DNA of 64,000 nt, from the NCBI RefSeq assembly GCF_901411515.1, contig NZ_CABDUX010000001.1, positions 372,001-436,000 of the forward strand. Direction: 5' to 3'. How positions within the stretch are numbered: position 1 is the first letter of the stretch; each line of letters opens with the position of its first letter. The notes beneath the pieces are model-generated. The model was not told where the DNA came from. It worked only from the letters and a program-made list of their open reading frames with translations, and made no database searches. The stretch comes from Raoultibacter phocaeensis (GTDB lineage: Bacteria > Actinomycetota > Coriobacteriia > Coriobacteriales > Eggerthellaceae). This document shows, in pieces, positions 54,070 through 63,307 of this stretch. The position numbers and the translations under genes are program-made.

Positions 54070-57000
54070 TTACGCCTTACGTACTTCCACCCACAGATCG
54101 AGCTGGGCCGCTCCACCCCCAACCGGATCGTTGAGTCCGCCGCCGCCTTCGATCGTCGGATCGTCGGGCAGAAGCTCGTTCATCCTGAAGCCCCGACCGC
54201 GACCGCCCGCATAGCCCGTCTCCTGTTTGCCGGGCTCGTCGCCGTCGAGGATGCCCGCCTCTTGCAGGTAATCGGGCGCAGGCTCGAGCACTTCGCCGTC
54301 GACGGTGATCGGTTCGGCACGGTATCCCGTATGCCCGAACGAATAGTTGCACCCAACCACGCCCGGGCGGATGCCCTCGGTTACGCGAACGTGGCCGCCG
54401 AACGTGCCATGAGGGCCTTCGATCTCGATCGCGTCGCCGTTTGCAAGGCCGCGCGCTTCGGCATCGGCAGGTGCCATCCACACGAAATTCTCGGTTGTGA
54501 CCTCACGCAACCAGGCAGACGCGATCGTGCGGTGCGTTCCATTCGTGCGCGCTTTCCAGTTGATGAGCGCAAGCGGGCGCTCGCTCGGATGCTCGAGAGG
54601 CGTGCCATCGGCGTAGGCGACTTCAGCGGCTCGCGCGAGCCCGTCGAAGTTCTCGCCCGTGAGCGCGTTCTTCGTTGAGGCTGTCTTCGGATCGTAGAAG
54701 GCGCACAGGCCGTTGTAGCGTACCGCGATGAGATCGCCGTCGTAGCCGTCGTCCTTCGCAGGATCGGCCGAGGCGAATCGGCCGCCGCGGTTGAGCACGT
54801 AGACGACTTTCGGCCATTCTTCTTCGGTGACCGCCGCCTTCCAGGTACCGAGGTCGAACGTATCTTTGAGCGAACGGGTGCGCACGCGCTCGAACAGATC
54901 GAGCTCGTCGGCATCGGCATCGGGCACGGGGTCTCCCGCATAGGCGATGTTCGCGGCCATCTTGAGCCAATAATCGTACTGGTTGTTGAGCGCAGCCGTT
55001 TCGCCCGAACCCGCTTTACCGCGCTCCACGCCCGCATCGCCCACACCCGGAAGCCCGAGGCGCTTCATGATCTCGATGTACACGTCCTCCACCGGACGCG
55101 GTCCCTCGTATGCGCGCACGGCGGGCTGCCCGAGCTGGATGAGCTTGTACTGCTGGTTCGGATAGATCGGTTCCTGGCTAAACCGCTCAAGATAGGTCTG
55201 ATCGGGCAGCACGAAATCGGCGAACCGCGAGGTATCGCCCACCTCGACGTCAAACGATACGAGCAGGTTGATCTTGTCGGTATCGGTCAAAACATCGGAA
55301 AGCCTATCGCCACCCGGCGTAGAATCCACGAGCGAATGGCGGTGGATGAACAGCGCGCCCAGATGATCGTACACGTAACCCGCCCGCAACGCAGGCACAA
55401 TCTCATGGGAGAGGTTGCCCGGCAGCGGGTACCACGGGCGCTTCGCCGGATAGCCGTCCTGTTTGAAGTAGCTCGTCTTCTCGTACACCGTCTTCTGGCG
55501 CGTGATCGGAATGCCCCAGGCTTTATGGGCGTGCGGCGTCGACGCGAGGTCATAGCGCCCCGCAAGCGGGGCAAACTTCGCTGCCGAGGCGATGTGCCCG
55601 CCCTTCCAATCGTGGTTGCCGATGAGGAAGTTGAGGTAGCCGACCGCCCTCACTGCATCGAACCCGTTGGTATGCATGGCGGGGCCGCGGTAGCTCATCA
55701 CGCATGCGCGTTTGCCGTGCGAGGTGAACTCGCGGGCAACCTCGGCAACCACCGCGGCATCGATGCCCGCAGCCCGAGCGTACTCTTCGAGCGTATGTTC
55801 GGCCAGACGCTCTTTCAGAAGTGCGAACACGCTTTTCACATGCACGGGGCCGTCAGAGGTCTCGATATCCCGGTCCACGTCGAGCTCGGCTGCGCCGTCG
55901 AACCCGTCCGCCTCCACGAGTTCGCCCTCGGCGATGACGAACCGCGCATCGTCGGCGAGCGGCTCGCCCGATGCGCCTGGCTCACCGGCGCGCCCGAGCA
56001 GCTTTGCCGTCACCACGGGGCGCCCCGGCTTGTCAACCGCGATCAGATGCGTCGCATCGGACCATGTGGGCTCGCCGATCGCCTCGGCCGCCTTCTTGCC
56101 CGGAGCGCTCAGATAACGCGCGTCGAACCGTTCGTTGTCGATGATCCACGAGGCCATGGCAAACGCGAGCTCGGTGTCGAAACCCGGCTTTACGGGAAGC
56201 CACACGTCGGCCTTCGCCGCGCTTTTGCCCTGGCGGGGATCGACCACGAAAAGCCTCATGCCGCGCTGGCGTGCAACTGAAAGGCGCGGGGCGAGCCATG
56301 TCGGCCCCTTGTTCGCCGTCATCGGTTCGGTACCCCAGATGATGAGGCACTCGCAGTTGTCGATATCGGCGTACATCCGCTTGTGTCCCGTCGTCGGATG
56401 AGTGCGCGCGTTACCCATGACGCCCGTCATGCCGCACACGCCGCCGTGGTTGAACTGATTTACCGTGCCGAAGCCCTGCTCGGCGAAGCGGTCGCCGATG
56501 AGGTACATGCGATCGCCCCCGCAGGCGCAGAACAGGTTCGATTTCGGACCGAGATCGGGATGGTCGGTATCGATGAGCGTATCGGCCCATTTCTCCTCGA
56601 AGGCGGCTTTCTCCATCTCGCCCGCTTCGACCCGCGCCACATCCGCCTCGACCTGCTTTTGCGGAGCGAACGCCCACCACGAGACGATACCCGGCGTGCC
56701 GAGCGCAGGCGATCCGTTCACAATCTCATCGATGGCCGTATCCCACGAAACGCTCTCCCATTGGTTGCTGCCGCGCTCGCCCACGCGCCGAAGCGGCTGG
56801 GTGATGCGCAGCGCATCGTGGGCGAGCTGGATACCCGCCTGACCTTTGAGGCAGATCATGCCGCCATTGAAGGAACGGCCGGTCGTAGCCATGGTGCCGT
56901 CGGGGGCAAGCGCTTCTTCGGGAGACGCAGCGTAGGGCACGGGCGCGTACGGTTGCGAATTGAGCGGCGAATAGGGGTTGCCCGCGATCTTGCGCACGAG

Positions 57001-57453
57001 GGCGGTCGCGCCTTGCGCGGCCGCTTCGCCCTCGGCAGCGTCGGACACGCGTACCTTGATCGTGCAGTACGTATTGCAGTTGTTGCACATCGAGAAGATC
57101 ACATCGTCGGCCGAATAGGCGTCGGTCTCATCGCCTCGCCCATGCGGGAGGTCGGTGTACTGATCGGTGTTTGCCATGTACGTACCCAACCCGATGCCTC
57201 CCGCCAATGCTCCGAGCGCTACTGCGGCGCTTGCGCCGACCACCGCGCGACGCGTGGGCGTGCCGAACGGCGACGCCGTAGTAGGTGCGTCGTTGTGCGC
57301 CCCCGCCGCGCCTCGATGCGCCCGCTCGTCGTGCGATGTTCCCTCGACTGGCAGCGCCTGACCATCGTGCGAATCCCCCTCGACTGGCGCGTAATCGCCG
57401 TTCGTCCCCGCTACTTCGGCGCGATGCACCTGGTCGTTACGCTCTTGCTCCAT
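54070..57453 (-). CDS. ttrA: molybdopterin oxidoreductase, tetrathionate reductase TtrA-like
   Basis: A 1127-residue catalytic subunit of a sulfur-oxyanion reductase. A long hydrophilic N-terminus (1-66), with an imperfect repeat of PVEG and SHD, precedes the twin-arginine signal (TRRAVVGAS, 67-75), which is unusually far from the start. CxxCxxxC (C123, C126, C130) with C201 (CLKGQAG) binds a 4Fe-4S cluster, and C340 (FNHGGVCGMTG) is the probable Mo/W ligand. VWLPVKPGFDTELAFAMA, then WIIDNERFDARYL, resembles TtrA. Gene order TtrB-TtrC-TtrA fits; arsenate reductase is the other main alternative. ATG 57453 (or GTG 57456) follows GGGAGG and overlaps the membrane subunit gene. Confidence 0.75.
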   Translation of the reverse strand: MEQERNDQVHRAEVAGTNGDYAPVEGDSHDGQALPVEGTSHDERAHRGAAGAHNDAPTTASPFGTPTRRAVVGASAAVALGALAGGIGLGTYMANTDQYTDLPHGRGDETDAYSADDVIFSMCNNCNTYCTIKVRVSDAAEGEAAAQGATALVRKIAGNPYSPLNSQPYAPVPYAASPEEALAPDGTMATTGRSFNGGMICLKGQAGIQLAHDALRITQPLRRVGERGSNQWESVSWDTAIDEIVNGSPALGTPGIVSWWAFAPQKQVEADVARVEAGEMEKAAFEEKWADTLIDTDHPDLGPKSNLFCACGGDRMYLIGDRFAEQGFGTVNQFNHGGVCGMTGVMGNARTHPTTGHKRMYADIDNCECLIIWGTEPMTANKGPTWLAPRLSVARQRGMRLFVVDPRQGKSAAKADVWLPVKPGFDTELAFAMASWIIDNERFDARYLSAPGKKAAEAIGEPTWSDATHLIAVDKPGRPVVTAKLLGRAGEPGASGEPLADDARFVIAEGELVEADGFDGAAELDVDRDIETSDGPVHVKSVFALLKERLAEHTLEEYARAAGIDAAVVAEVAREFTSHGKRACVMSYRGPAMHTNGFDAVRAVGYLNFLIGNHDWKGGHIASAAKFAPLAGRYDLASTPHAHKAWGIPITRQKTVYEKTSYFKQDGYPAKRPWYPLPGNLSHEIVPALRAGYVYDHLGALFIHRHSLVDSTPGGDRLSDVLTDTDKINLLVSFDVEVGDTSRFADFVLPDQTYLERFSQEPIYPNQQYKLIQLGQPAVRAYEGPRPVEDVYIEIMKRLGLPGVGDAGVERGKAGSGETAALNNQYDYWLKMAANIAYAGDPVPDADADELDLFERVRTRSLKDTFDLGTWKAAVTEEEWPKVVYVLNRGGRFASADPAKDDGYDGDLIAVRYNGLCAFYDPKTASTKNALTGENFDGLARAAEVAYADGTPLEHPSERPLALINWKARTNGTHRTIASAWLREVTTENFVWMAPADAEARGLANGDAIEIEGPHGTFGGHVRVTEGIRPGVVGCNYSFGHTGYRAEPITVDGEVLEPAPDYLQEAGILDGDEPGKQETGYAGGRGRGFRMNELLPDDPTIEGGGGLNDPVGGGAAQLDLWVEVRKA

Positions 57454-58804
57454 CACGAGCACCTCCCTCGTACGCGGTCGAATAGGCGGAAGCATCCAGC
57501 GATGCCGGTGCAGCCGAACTCGAGGCTGCCGCGTCGTCGGCGAGGGGAATCGCATCGCCGGGGCGCGGCCCGCCTCCCGCCGGCGCACACGAATCAGGCT
57601 CGCCCGGGAAACCCTCGGCAGCACCCGCCTTCTCGAGCGGAACGAACCGCACGGCAAGCCCGAAGAGGGCAACCGTCATGCCGAGTACGAACAGCGCCAC
57701 GAGCACTTCGGATACGCTCGGTAGGTAAATCGGCTGCGGTAAGCCCTCAAGCAAAGGAGCCGAAAAACCGGCGACCACGAACACGTAGCGTAGCGAAAGG
57801 ATGCCGACGAGTGCGCTGAGCGCCGCAGCAACGGTGAATCCCGCGCGCCGCGTGGCGTAGCCGGCTATCAGCAATACCGCGGGAACCACGAAACCAAGCC
57901 CTATCTCGCCGATCCAGAAGAGTGGGGCGAGATAACCCTGCAGCATGGCTGCAACCGCCACGCCCGAGCGCGGATCGTTCGAAAGGAGTATCGGCGCGAG
58001 CTGGAAAAACACGCAGAACGCGAGGACCGCGAGCGAGGCGACGAACACCCAGACGAGTCCCGTCTGCGCCGCTTCGTCGACGCGCTGCGCACGCAGGCGG
58101 GCGAGCAGGCGGCACACGACGATGAGAAACGCCGCCGCCGAAACGAGGGCCATGACGTAGAAGAGCACCGATGTGATGCCGCCCTCCCACAAGCCCCGCG
58201 TCTTCACCGCAGCGAAGAACATGCCCGTGCCGCCCGGAGGCCCTACGAAGGAGGTCGCAACACCGATGCCCGCGAGAACGCGGATGGCGAGGTTCACATT
58301 GCCCCGATTCTGCCCGCGCGGCCGGTCGTTGTACAGTACGAGCGCAAGCTGGGCGATCGAGACGATCAAGAAAAAGATGTAAGCCTTGATCTCCCATGAG
58401 AGCGGCGAGGACCAGTGGAAGAACGGCAGCACCGTCCACGAGTTCCTAATGGCCCCCAGATCGATGCCGATGAAAATCATCGACACGACGAGCGAAACGA
58501 TGCTCATCCCGAGCGCAAGCCGCGCAACCGAAGCGAACCGGGGAATGCGCAGCAGGTATGTGAGTGCCGAAATCAGATACAGGCCCCCTGCCAAGCCCGA
58601 GAACCAGATATAGACGGCAACCCAAAGCCCCCAGGGTACGGCGTTCGTGGCACCGGTGAGAGAGAGGCCGTTCGCAAGGCGGTCGAACATGAAAAACGCC
58701 CCCGCACCAAGCAACGCGACCACGATGACGGCCCAGACGACGGTTGTTTTGCGGGGAAACGGCTGCGTATCGGACGCGCAGCGCTGCAAAGAAGGATGCT
58801 TCAT
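57437..58804 (-). CDS. ttrC: NrfD/TtrC-like quinol-oxidising membrane subunit
   Basis: A 455-residue integral membrane protein of the NrfD/PsrC family with about nine or ten helices and a hydrophilic C-terminal tail of about 70 residues rich in A and S. It should take electrons from menaquinol and pass them to the iron-sulfur subunit. ATG 58804 follows GAGGTGATCGCC, five bases after the stop of the iron-sulfur gene. It overlaps the catalytic subunit gene by 17 bases. Confidence 0.82.
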   Translation of the reverse strand: MKHPSLQRCASDTQPFPRKTTVVWAVIVVALLGAGAFFMFDRLANGLSLTGATNAVPWGLWVAVYIWFSGLAGGLYLISALTYLLRIPRFASVARLALGMSIVSLVVSMIFIGIDLGAIRNSWTVLPFFHWSSPLSWEIKAYIFFLIVSIAQLALVLYNDRPRGQNRGNVNLAIRVLAGIGVATSFVGPPGGTGMFFAAVKTRGLWEGGITSVLFYVMALVSAAAFLIVVCRLLARLRAQRVDEAAQTGLVWVFVASLAVLAFCVFFQLAPILLSNDPRSGVAVAAMLQGYLAPLFWIGEIGLGFVVPAVLLIAGYATRRAGFTVAAALSALVGILSLRYVFVVAGFSAPLLEGLPQPIYLPSVSEVLVALFVLGMTVALFGLAVRFVPLEKAGAAEGFPGEPDSCAPAGGGPRPGDAIPLADDAAASSSAAPASLDASAYSTAYEGGARDGARA

Positions 58805-58809
58805 GGCGA

Positions 58810-59457
58810 TCACCTCAAGTAGTAGACGGACGGCTCGGTACCGAGCTCTTCTTTCAACCTGAACGCGCGCGGCGAGGCGGCGAGCTTTGCCACCGTCGAT
58901 TCCGGATCGTCGAGATCGCCGAACAGGCGCGCATCGCCGACGCAGGTTTCGCAGCAGGCGGGAGATTCGCCGCGCGCGATGCGGTGGGCGCAAAACGTGC
59001 ACTTGCGCGCCGTTCCGTACGTGGCCCGGTATTTGCCGCGCGTCCCGCGGTCCATGCCGTATTCGGGCACGACCACCTGCTCGGCTGCCTGCATCTCGCC
59101 CTCGTAGGATTCGCCCTCGTCGGCGCTGCGAGCACCGTAAGGACAGGCTGCGATGCAGTACTTGCATCCGATGCAGCGGTTCGAGTCGATGACGACGATA
59201 CCGTCGGCTCCGCGATACGTCGCCTGCACCGGACACACGGCAACGCAGGGCGCGTTTTTGCACTGCATGCACGGGCGCGGCACCGATTCGATGCGCACGT
59301 TCGGATACGTTCCCGTTTCCTGCTCGAGTACGATGTTGTACGTGATCCCCGGTGGCGTACGGTTTTCGGCCTTGCATGCGACGGTGCACGAATCGCATCC
59401 CACGCATTTCTCGAGGTCGATAACCATGCCCCATCGGGGAACATGCTGCTCGTCCAT
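58810..59457 (-). CDS. ttrB: 4Fe-4S ferredoxin-type subunit, TtrB-like
   Basis: A 215-residue protein with four 4Fe-4S cluster motifs (CVGCDSCTVAC near 21; CMQCKNAPCVAVC; CIGCKYCIAAC; CTFCAHRIARGESPAC with CVGDA). It carries electrons from the membrane subunit to the catalytic subunit. There is no signal peptide, so it is probably exported with TtrA or lies on the cytoplasmic side as in related complexes. ATG 59457 is chosen for AGAGG seven bases upstream. Confidence 0.83.
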   Translation of the reverse strand: MDEQHVPRWGMVIDLEKCVGCDSCTVACKAENRTPPGITYNIVLEQETGTYPNVRIESVPRPCMQCKNAPCVAVCPVQATYRGADGIVVIDSNRCIGCKYCIAACPYGARSADEGESYEGEMQAAEQVVVPEYGMDRGTRGKYRATYGTARKCTFCAHRIARGESPACCETCVGDARLFGDLDDPESTVAKLAASPRAFRLKEELGTEPSVYYLR

Positions 59458-59564
59458 AGCGTTCCTCTCTCTCATCCGCACACGCACGGTGCTTTCTCAC
59501 GCATGCGCTCTAGCGGAATTTGCCGCCATCCGTCTTCGCGCAGACGCCGCTCGAGCGCACTGCA

Positions 59565-59599
59565 ATAAGCAAGGCACCGCAGGGCGAACCTGCGGCGCC
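59565..59599 (-). terminator. terminator of the phs-type operon
   Basis: GGCGCCGCAGG and CCTGCGGTGCC form an 11-bp stem with one mismatch around TTCGC, followed by TTGCTTATT. It lies about 17 bases after the stop of the membrane subunit gene. Confidence 0.6.
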
Positions 59600-59615
59600 T
59601 CAGACACGATTCGCC

Positions 59616-60482
59616 TTACAGGAACACGAGCGGCAACGCAGCGAGCACGACGAGCAGACGCAGAAGGAATCCGCCTATCAGCACGCCCGATTCGCCGATC
59701 ACGCTCAAGACAAGCGACGTGGTCGACGTTTCGACCCGCTTCGTGATGAACACGGGGTAGCCTTCGATCAGGAAGGGTGCCACCAGACCCAGGAGAACGA
59801 TACCTCCCCAGAACGGCAGCGCATACTGCCCCATGATGAGCGAATCGACCGTCGCCGCCCCGGCACTGCTTCCCGTATGGACGATGATGAGCATCGTGAA
59901 CAGCACGACAAGTTCTATCGCTGACAATATCACGTGGCTTTTCTTGATGAGCCACATGTGCTCGAACCGTTCGCGGTCGGTAATCAAACCGACAAGACTC
60001 GTTGCCGCTAACCCCGCAGAAAGAGCCGACACCACGAAAAGTATGGGAAGGATGGCATTGTTCCACAAAGGGAAGGTCTTTACCACGCCGAGCAAGAAGC
60101 CCGTGTAGGCCGCAACGGCGAACGCGAACACGATGCCGATCCACGTGAGCCACTTCGGAACCTTCTTCTTCAGGATCTCGAGCACGGCCACGATGAGCGT
60201 AACGGGCATGTAGATGCAGATGAAGTACACGCCGAGCGTCATGACCGAACCGGGATTCGCGATGAGATAGAAGAACCGCAGCGGATTCATCAACCCGGCC
60301 TCCGCATCGAGCATCAGCATGAGCAGGCCGATGCCCACGAACACGGGAGCGATGATGCGACCGGCGATGCGCATCTTGTTGCTCTCAGGATATTTCGCTT
60401 CGACGAACGCCGAAGTTAGGAAGGCACCGGCCGAGGCGCCGGCCAAGAACAGGTACCATGCAATCATTGGACCCCAGATCAT
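59616..60482 (-). CDS. NrfD/PsrC-type polysulfide reductase membrane subunit
   Basis: A 288-residue membrane subunit with eight predicted helices. MIWGPMIAWYLFLAGASAG at the N-terminus is the NrfD family pattern, and DAEAGLMNPLRFFYLIANPGS marks the quinone-site region. It oxidises menaquinol for the PhsA-like reductase encoded upstream. Six bases separate it from the iron-sulfur gene. Confidence 0.87.
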   Translation of the reverse strand: MIWGPMIAWYLFLAGASAGAFLTSAFVEAKYPESNKMRIAGRIIAPVFVGIGLLMLMLDAEAGLMNPLRFFYLIANPGSVMTLGVYFICIYMPVTLIVAVLEILKKKVPKWLTWIGIVFAFAVAAYTGFLLGVVKTFPLWNNAILPILFVVSALSAGLAATSLVGLITDRERFEHMWLIKKSHVILSAIELVVLFTMLIIVHTGSSAGAATVDSLIMGQYALPFWGGIVLLGLVAPFLIEGYPVFITKRVETSTTSLVLSVIGESGVLIGGFLLRLLVVLAALPLVFL

Positions 60483-60488
60483 GCTTCA

Positions 60489-61025
60489 TCACCTCACGTA
60501 GAAAATCTTGGATTTGGTCAGGTCGCCCGCGATCGGTTGGGCGTTGTACTTCGCGATAGCCTTCGAGACCTCGCTTTCCGGGTCGTCGAGATCCCCGAAC
60601 ACGCGCGCTCCCGAGATGCAGGTGCCCACGCAGGCGGGCGGATTGCCCGGCGCGCCGTCTTCCCAGCAGAAGCGGCACTTCTCCACCACGCCGGTTTCCT
60701 CGTGCACGATGCGGGCTCCGTAAGGGCACGCAGCCATGCAGTATTTGCACCCGATGCACTTGCTCTCATCCACAAGCACCACACCCGAGTCGGTCGTATA
60801 GGTTGCATGCGTCGGGCAGACCGCCGCGCACGGCGCGTCTTCGCAGTGCTGGCATTGAAGCGGGATGATCTCGTTGTACACGCTCGGGTACTCGCCGGTT
60901 TCGCGCTCCTCGTAGTGGATGTACGCTTCGGATGGCTCGAGGTGGTTCTTCATCTGACAGGCGATGCGGCAGGCGTAGCATCCGACGCACTTTTTCGTGT
61001 TGATCAGCATTCCGTAGCGTGCCAT
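60489..61025 (-). CDS. 4Fe-4S iron-sulfur subunit, PhsB/PsrB type
   Basis: A 178-residue subunit with four cysteine clusters (CVGCYACRIAC at 14; CQHCEDAPCAAVC; CIGCKYCMAAC; CRFCWEDGAPGNPPAC with CISGA). It transfers electrons between the NrfD-type membrane subunit and the catalytic subunit. Its start lies one base after the stop of the catalytic gene. Confidence 0.9.
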   Translation of the reverse strand: MARYGMLINTKKCVGCYACRIACQMKNHLEPSEAYIHYEERETGEYPSVYNEIIPLQCQHCEDAPCAAVCPTHATYTTDSGVVLVDESKCIGCKYCMAACPYGARIVHEETGVVEKCRFCWEDGAPGNPPACVGTCISGARVFGDLDDPESEVSKAIAKYNAQPIAGDLTKSKIFYVR

Positions 61026-61026
61026 G

Positions 61027-63213
61027 TTATGCCTCCACCTTCTTGACCGTTACCGCAACTTCCTGGCTCATCATCGACCCCACACCCGGTTCCACATCGA
61101 AGGGAATGAAGTCGTTGAGCGCTATACCGTACTGGTAGGCGCGCGTCTGATAGGGCGAATCGCCGCCGTAGTGAGTGGGAAGGTACACCACGCCCGGCTT
61201 CATGCGCTGCGTCACGTGCACGGCGACCTGCCCGGTATGCTCGCTCGAAGCGACTTCCACCATGTCTCCGTCTGCGATGCCGAGCGCTTCGGCGTCTTTC
61301 GCCGCCATCCAGAGGCGCTCCATGTTGTACTGGCGCGAGATGGCGTTCAAAGAGGCGATGTTCTGCGTCATCGTATGCGAATGGATGCCCTGCTTGCCGC
61401 CCACGATGGCAAACTCGCCGTCTTGCGGGAACACCTTGCGCTCCACGTAGCCGATAACCGGGTTGAGCCCCGCCTCGCCGACTGCATCGGACTTGAACTC
61501 GAACTTGCCCGATGCCGTTTTGAACGTCGGGGTTCCGTAGGCGAACTTCGGATCGGGAAGCTCAACGGTGCCTTCCTTCTTGATGGTCTCGATGTCGACG
61601 CCGACGGTTTTCAGCTGGGCGGTTGCAAGCTCTTCGGCAGTGAACTGGAAGTACTCGCCCACACCGCACGCCTCGGCGAGGCCTGAGAATATCTCGTCGC
61701 ACGCCTTCGTCTCGGGATGGATGGGTTCGAGCACCTTCGTTCGCATACCGACGAAGTGCTTCTTGCCGCCGATCCACTCGGGGAGCTCGAGGCGCTCTAT
61801 GTAGGTGCACTCGGGCAGCACGTAGTCGGATTGCAGCGCCGTTTCGCTCATCTGCACGTCGATCGTAACAACGAGATCGAGGTTCTGAAGCCCCTCGGTC
61901 CACGTTTTCGGCTGCGCGTAGCCCTTGGCTGCGTTCGAGTTGTAGAAAAACGCGCCTTTGAGCCTGCCGTCAAGCATGGCTTCGAGCGCGGCGATGTTCG
62001 TGCCCGCGCTCGCGAGGGCAAGCGGGTACTCTTTCGCGCCGATGGCCTTAGCTTCGGGCTTCGGTGGATCGTCGAAACGAGCGTCGTCGAGTTTGCCCGC
62101 TTTCGGCGACGAGGTCAGAAGCGCCCCGCCCTTCGCGCCCCAGCTGCCCAGAAGAGCGTTGACCGCAGTGGCGGCGCGGGCGGTATCGAACGAGTTCTTG
62201 TACGAGCAGCCGATGACGGCACGCCATCCCGCCTCGATCGACGCAGCGGGTGCCGCAGCCGCCATGGCGCGGGCGAGCTCTTCGATCGTTTCGGCTGGCA
62301 CGTCGGTGATCTCTTCAGCCCATGCGGGCGTATACTCTTTCGCCTGGGCGGCGAACTCCTCGAACCCGACGGTGTTCTGTTCGACGAATTCATGATCGTA
62401 GAGGTCCTCTTCGATGAGAACGTTGCAGAGCGCCATCAAAAACGCAAGGTCGGTACCCGGGTTGATCGGCACCCAGTCATCGGCGAAGATGGCGGAGTTG
62501 TTGAGGCGCGGATCGACCGTCACGATACGCGTGCCGGCCTCAGCCGCAGCTGCAAGGCTCGCAACCGACGAGGGGCGGATGCCGTCGCCGTAGCTGCGGC
62601 CGATGAACACGACCATCTTCGCGTTGCCGAAATCGGTCGAATAGTTCGACGCGCCGATGGTCTGCGTGTACGCGCTTTCCTTCGACAGGTTGCACGACGA
62701 GGAGTGCGCGTACACATTGGCCGATCCGAGCGCGTTCATGAACCGCTTGGCATAGTACTTGCCCGAGGGGCGCGGATCCTGGATGATGGCGAGCGATTCC
62801 GCGCCGTTGGCCGCGATGATGTCTTTTACTTTCTGGCCGATTTCGGCAAACGCATCATCCCAGCTGATCGGTTCGAACTCGCCCGATTCGGTGCGACGCA
62901 TCGGTTGGGTAAGCCGCTCGTCGGAATACGCCATCTGAGCGAGGCCATGGCCGCGCCCGCAAATGTGCCCCTTCGCGTAGGGATGCACATCGCTCCCTTT
63001 GAGGGTCCAGAGCTGGCCGTCGACCGTGGTGGCAACAAGCCCGCACTTGCTCGAGCAGCCGTTGCACAGCGACGGCGCCTCCGCTACCACGCCGTCGGCT
63101 GCATGTGCCCGCTCGGCCTGCCATGCGCCCAGCGACACCGAGCCGGCTGCTGCAGCTAACGCCGCCGTCGCCGCCGTGCCCTTCAAGAATGTCCGCCTTG
63201 AAACGTCTCGCAT
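61027..63213 (-). CDS. molybdopterin oxidoreductase, thiosulfate/polysulfide reductase PhsA/PsrA-like
   Basis: A 728-residue catalytic subunit. The twin-arginine signal is SRRTFLKG (5-12). C50, C53, C57 and C85 (CNGCSSKC and HICGRG) bind the 4Fe-4S cluster, and C174 in SSSCNLSKES is the likely Mo ligand. Length and gene order (catalytic, iron-sulfur, NrfD) match thiosulfate or polysulfide reductases; the exact substrate cannot be told from sequence. ATG 63213 has GGAG eight bases upstream; the ATG at 63219 is too close to it. It follows a TorD-like chaperone gene. Confidence 0.87.
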   Translation of the reverse strand: MRDVSRRTFLKGTAATAALAAAAGSVSLGAWQAERAHAADGVVAEAPSLCNGCSSKCGLVATTVDGQLWTLKGSDVHPYAKGHICGRGHGLAQMAYSDERLTQPMRRTESGEFEPISWDDAFAEIGQKVKDIIAANGAESLAIIQDPRPSGKYYAKRFMNALGSANVYAHSSSCNLSKESAYTQTIGASNYSTDFGNAKMVVFIGRSYGDGIRPSSVASLAAAAEAGTRIVTVDPRLNNSAIFADDWVPINPGTDLAFLMALCNVLIEEDLYDHEFVEQNTVGFEEFAAQAKEYTPAWAEEITDVPAETIEELARAMAAAAPAASIEAGWRAVIGCSYKNSFDTARAATAVNALLGSWGAKGGALLTSSPKAGKLDDARFDDPPKPEAKAIGAKEYPLALASAGTNIAALEAMLDGRLKGAFFYNSNAAKGYAQPKTWTEGLQNLDLVVTIDVQMSETALQSDYVLPECTYIERLELPEWIGGKKHFVGMRTKVLEPIHPETKACDEIFSGLAEACGVGEYFQFTAEELATAQLKTVGVDIETIKKEGTVELPDPKFAYGTPTFKTASGKFEFKSDAVGEAGLNPVIGYVERKVFPQDGEFAIVGGKQGIHSHTMTQNIASLNAISRQYNMERLWMAAKDAEALGIADGDMVEVASSEHTGQVAVHVTQRMKPGVVYLPTHYGGDSPYQTRAYQYGIALNDFIPFDVEPGVGSMMSQEVAVTVKKVEA

Positions 63214-63307
63214 GAACATCTCTCCTTCCTTGTTTGATCTTCCCGTCTGAGACGATTGGATACATCTATCGAACCATCGCCGGATAAGGCGAAGTGTCCT
63301 TGGGGTT

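Noticed and set aside
61717-63159. 480-codon plus-strand frame
   Set aside because: It is antisense to the phsA-like gene; product is Arg/Val-rich without domains.
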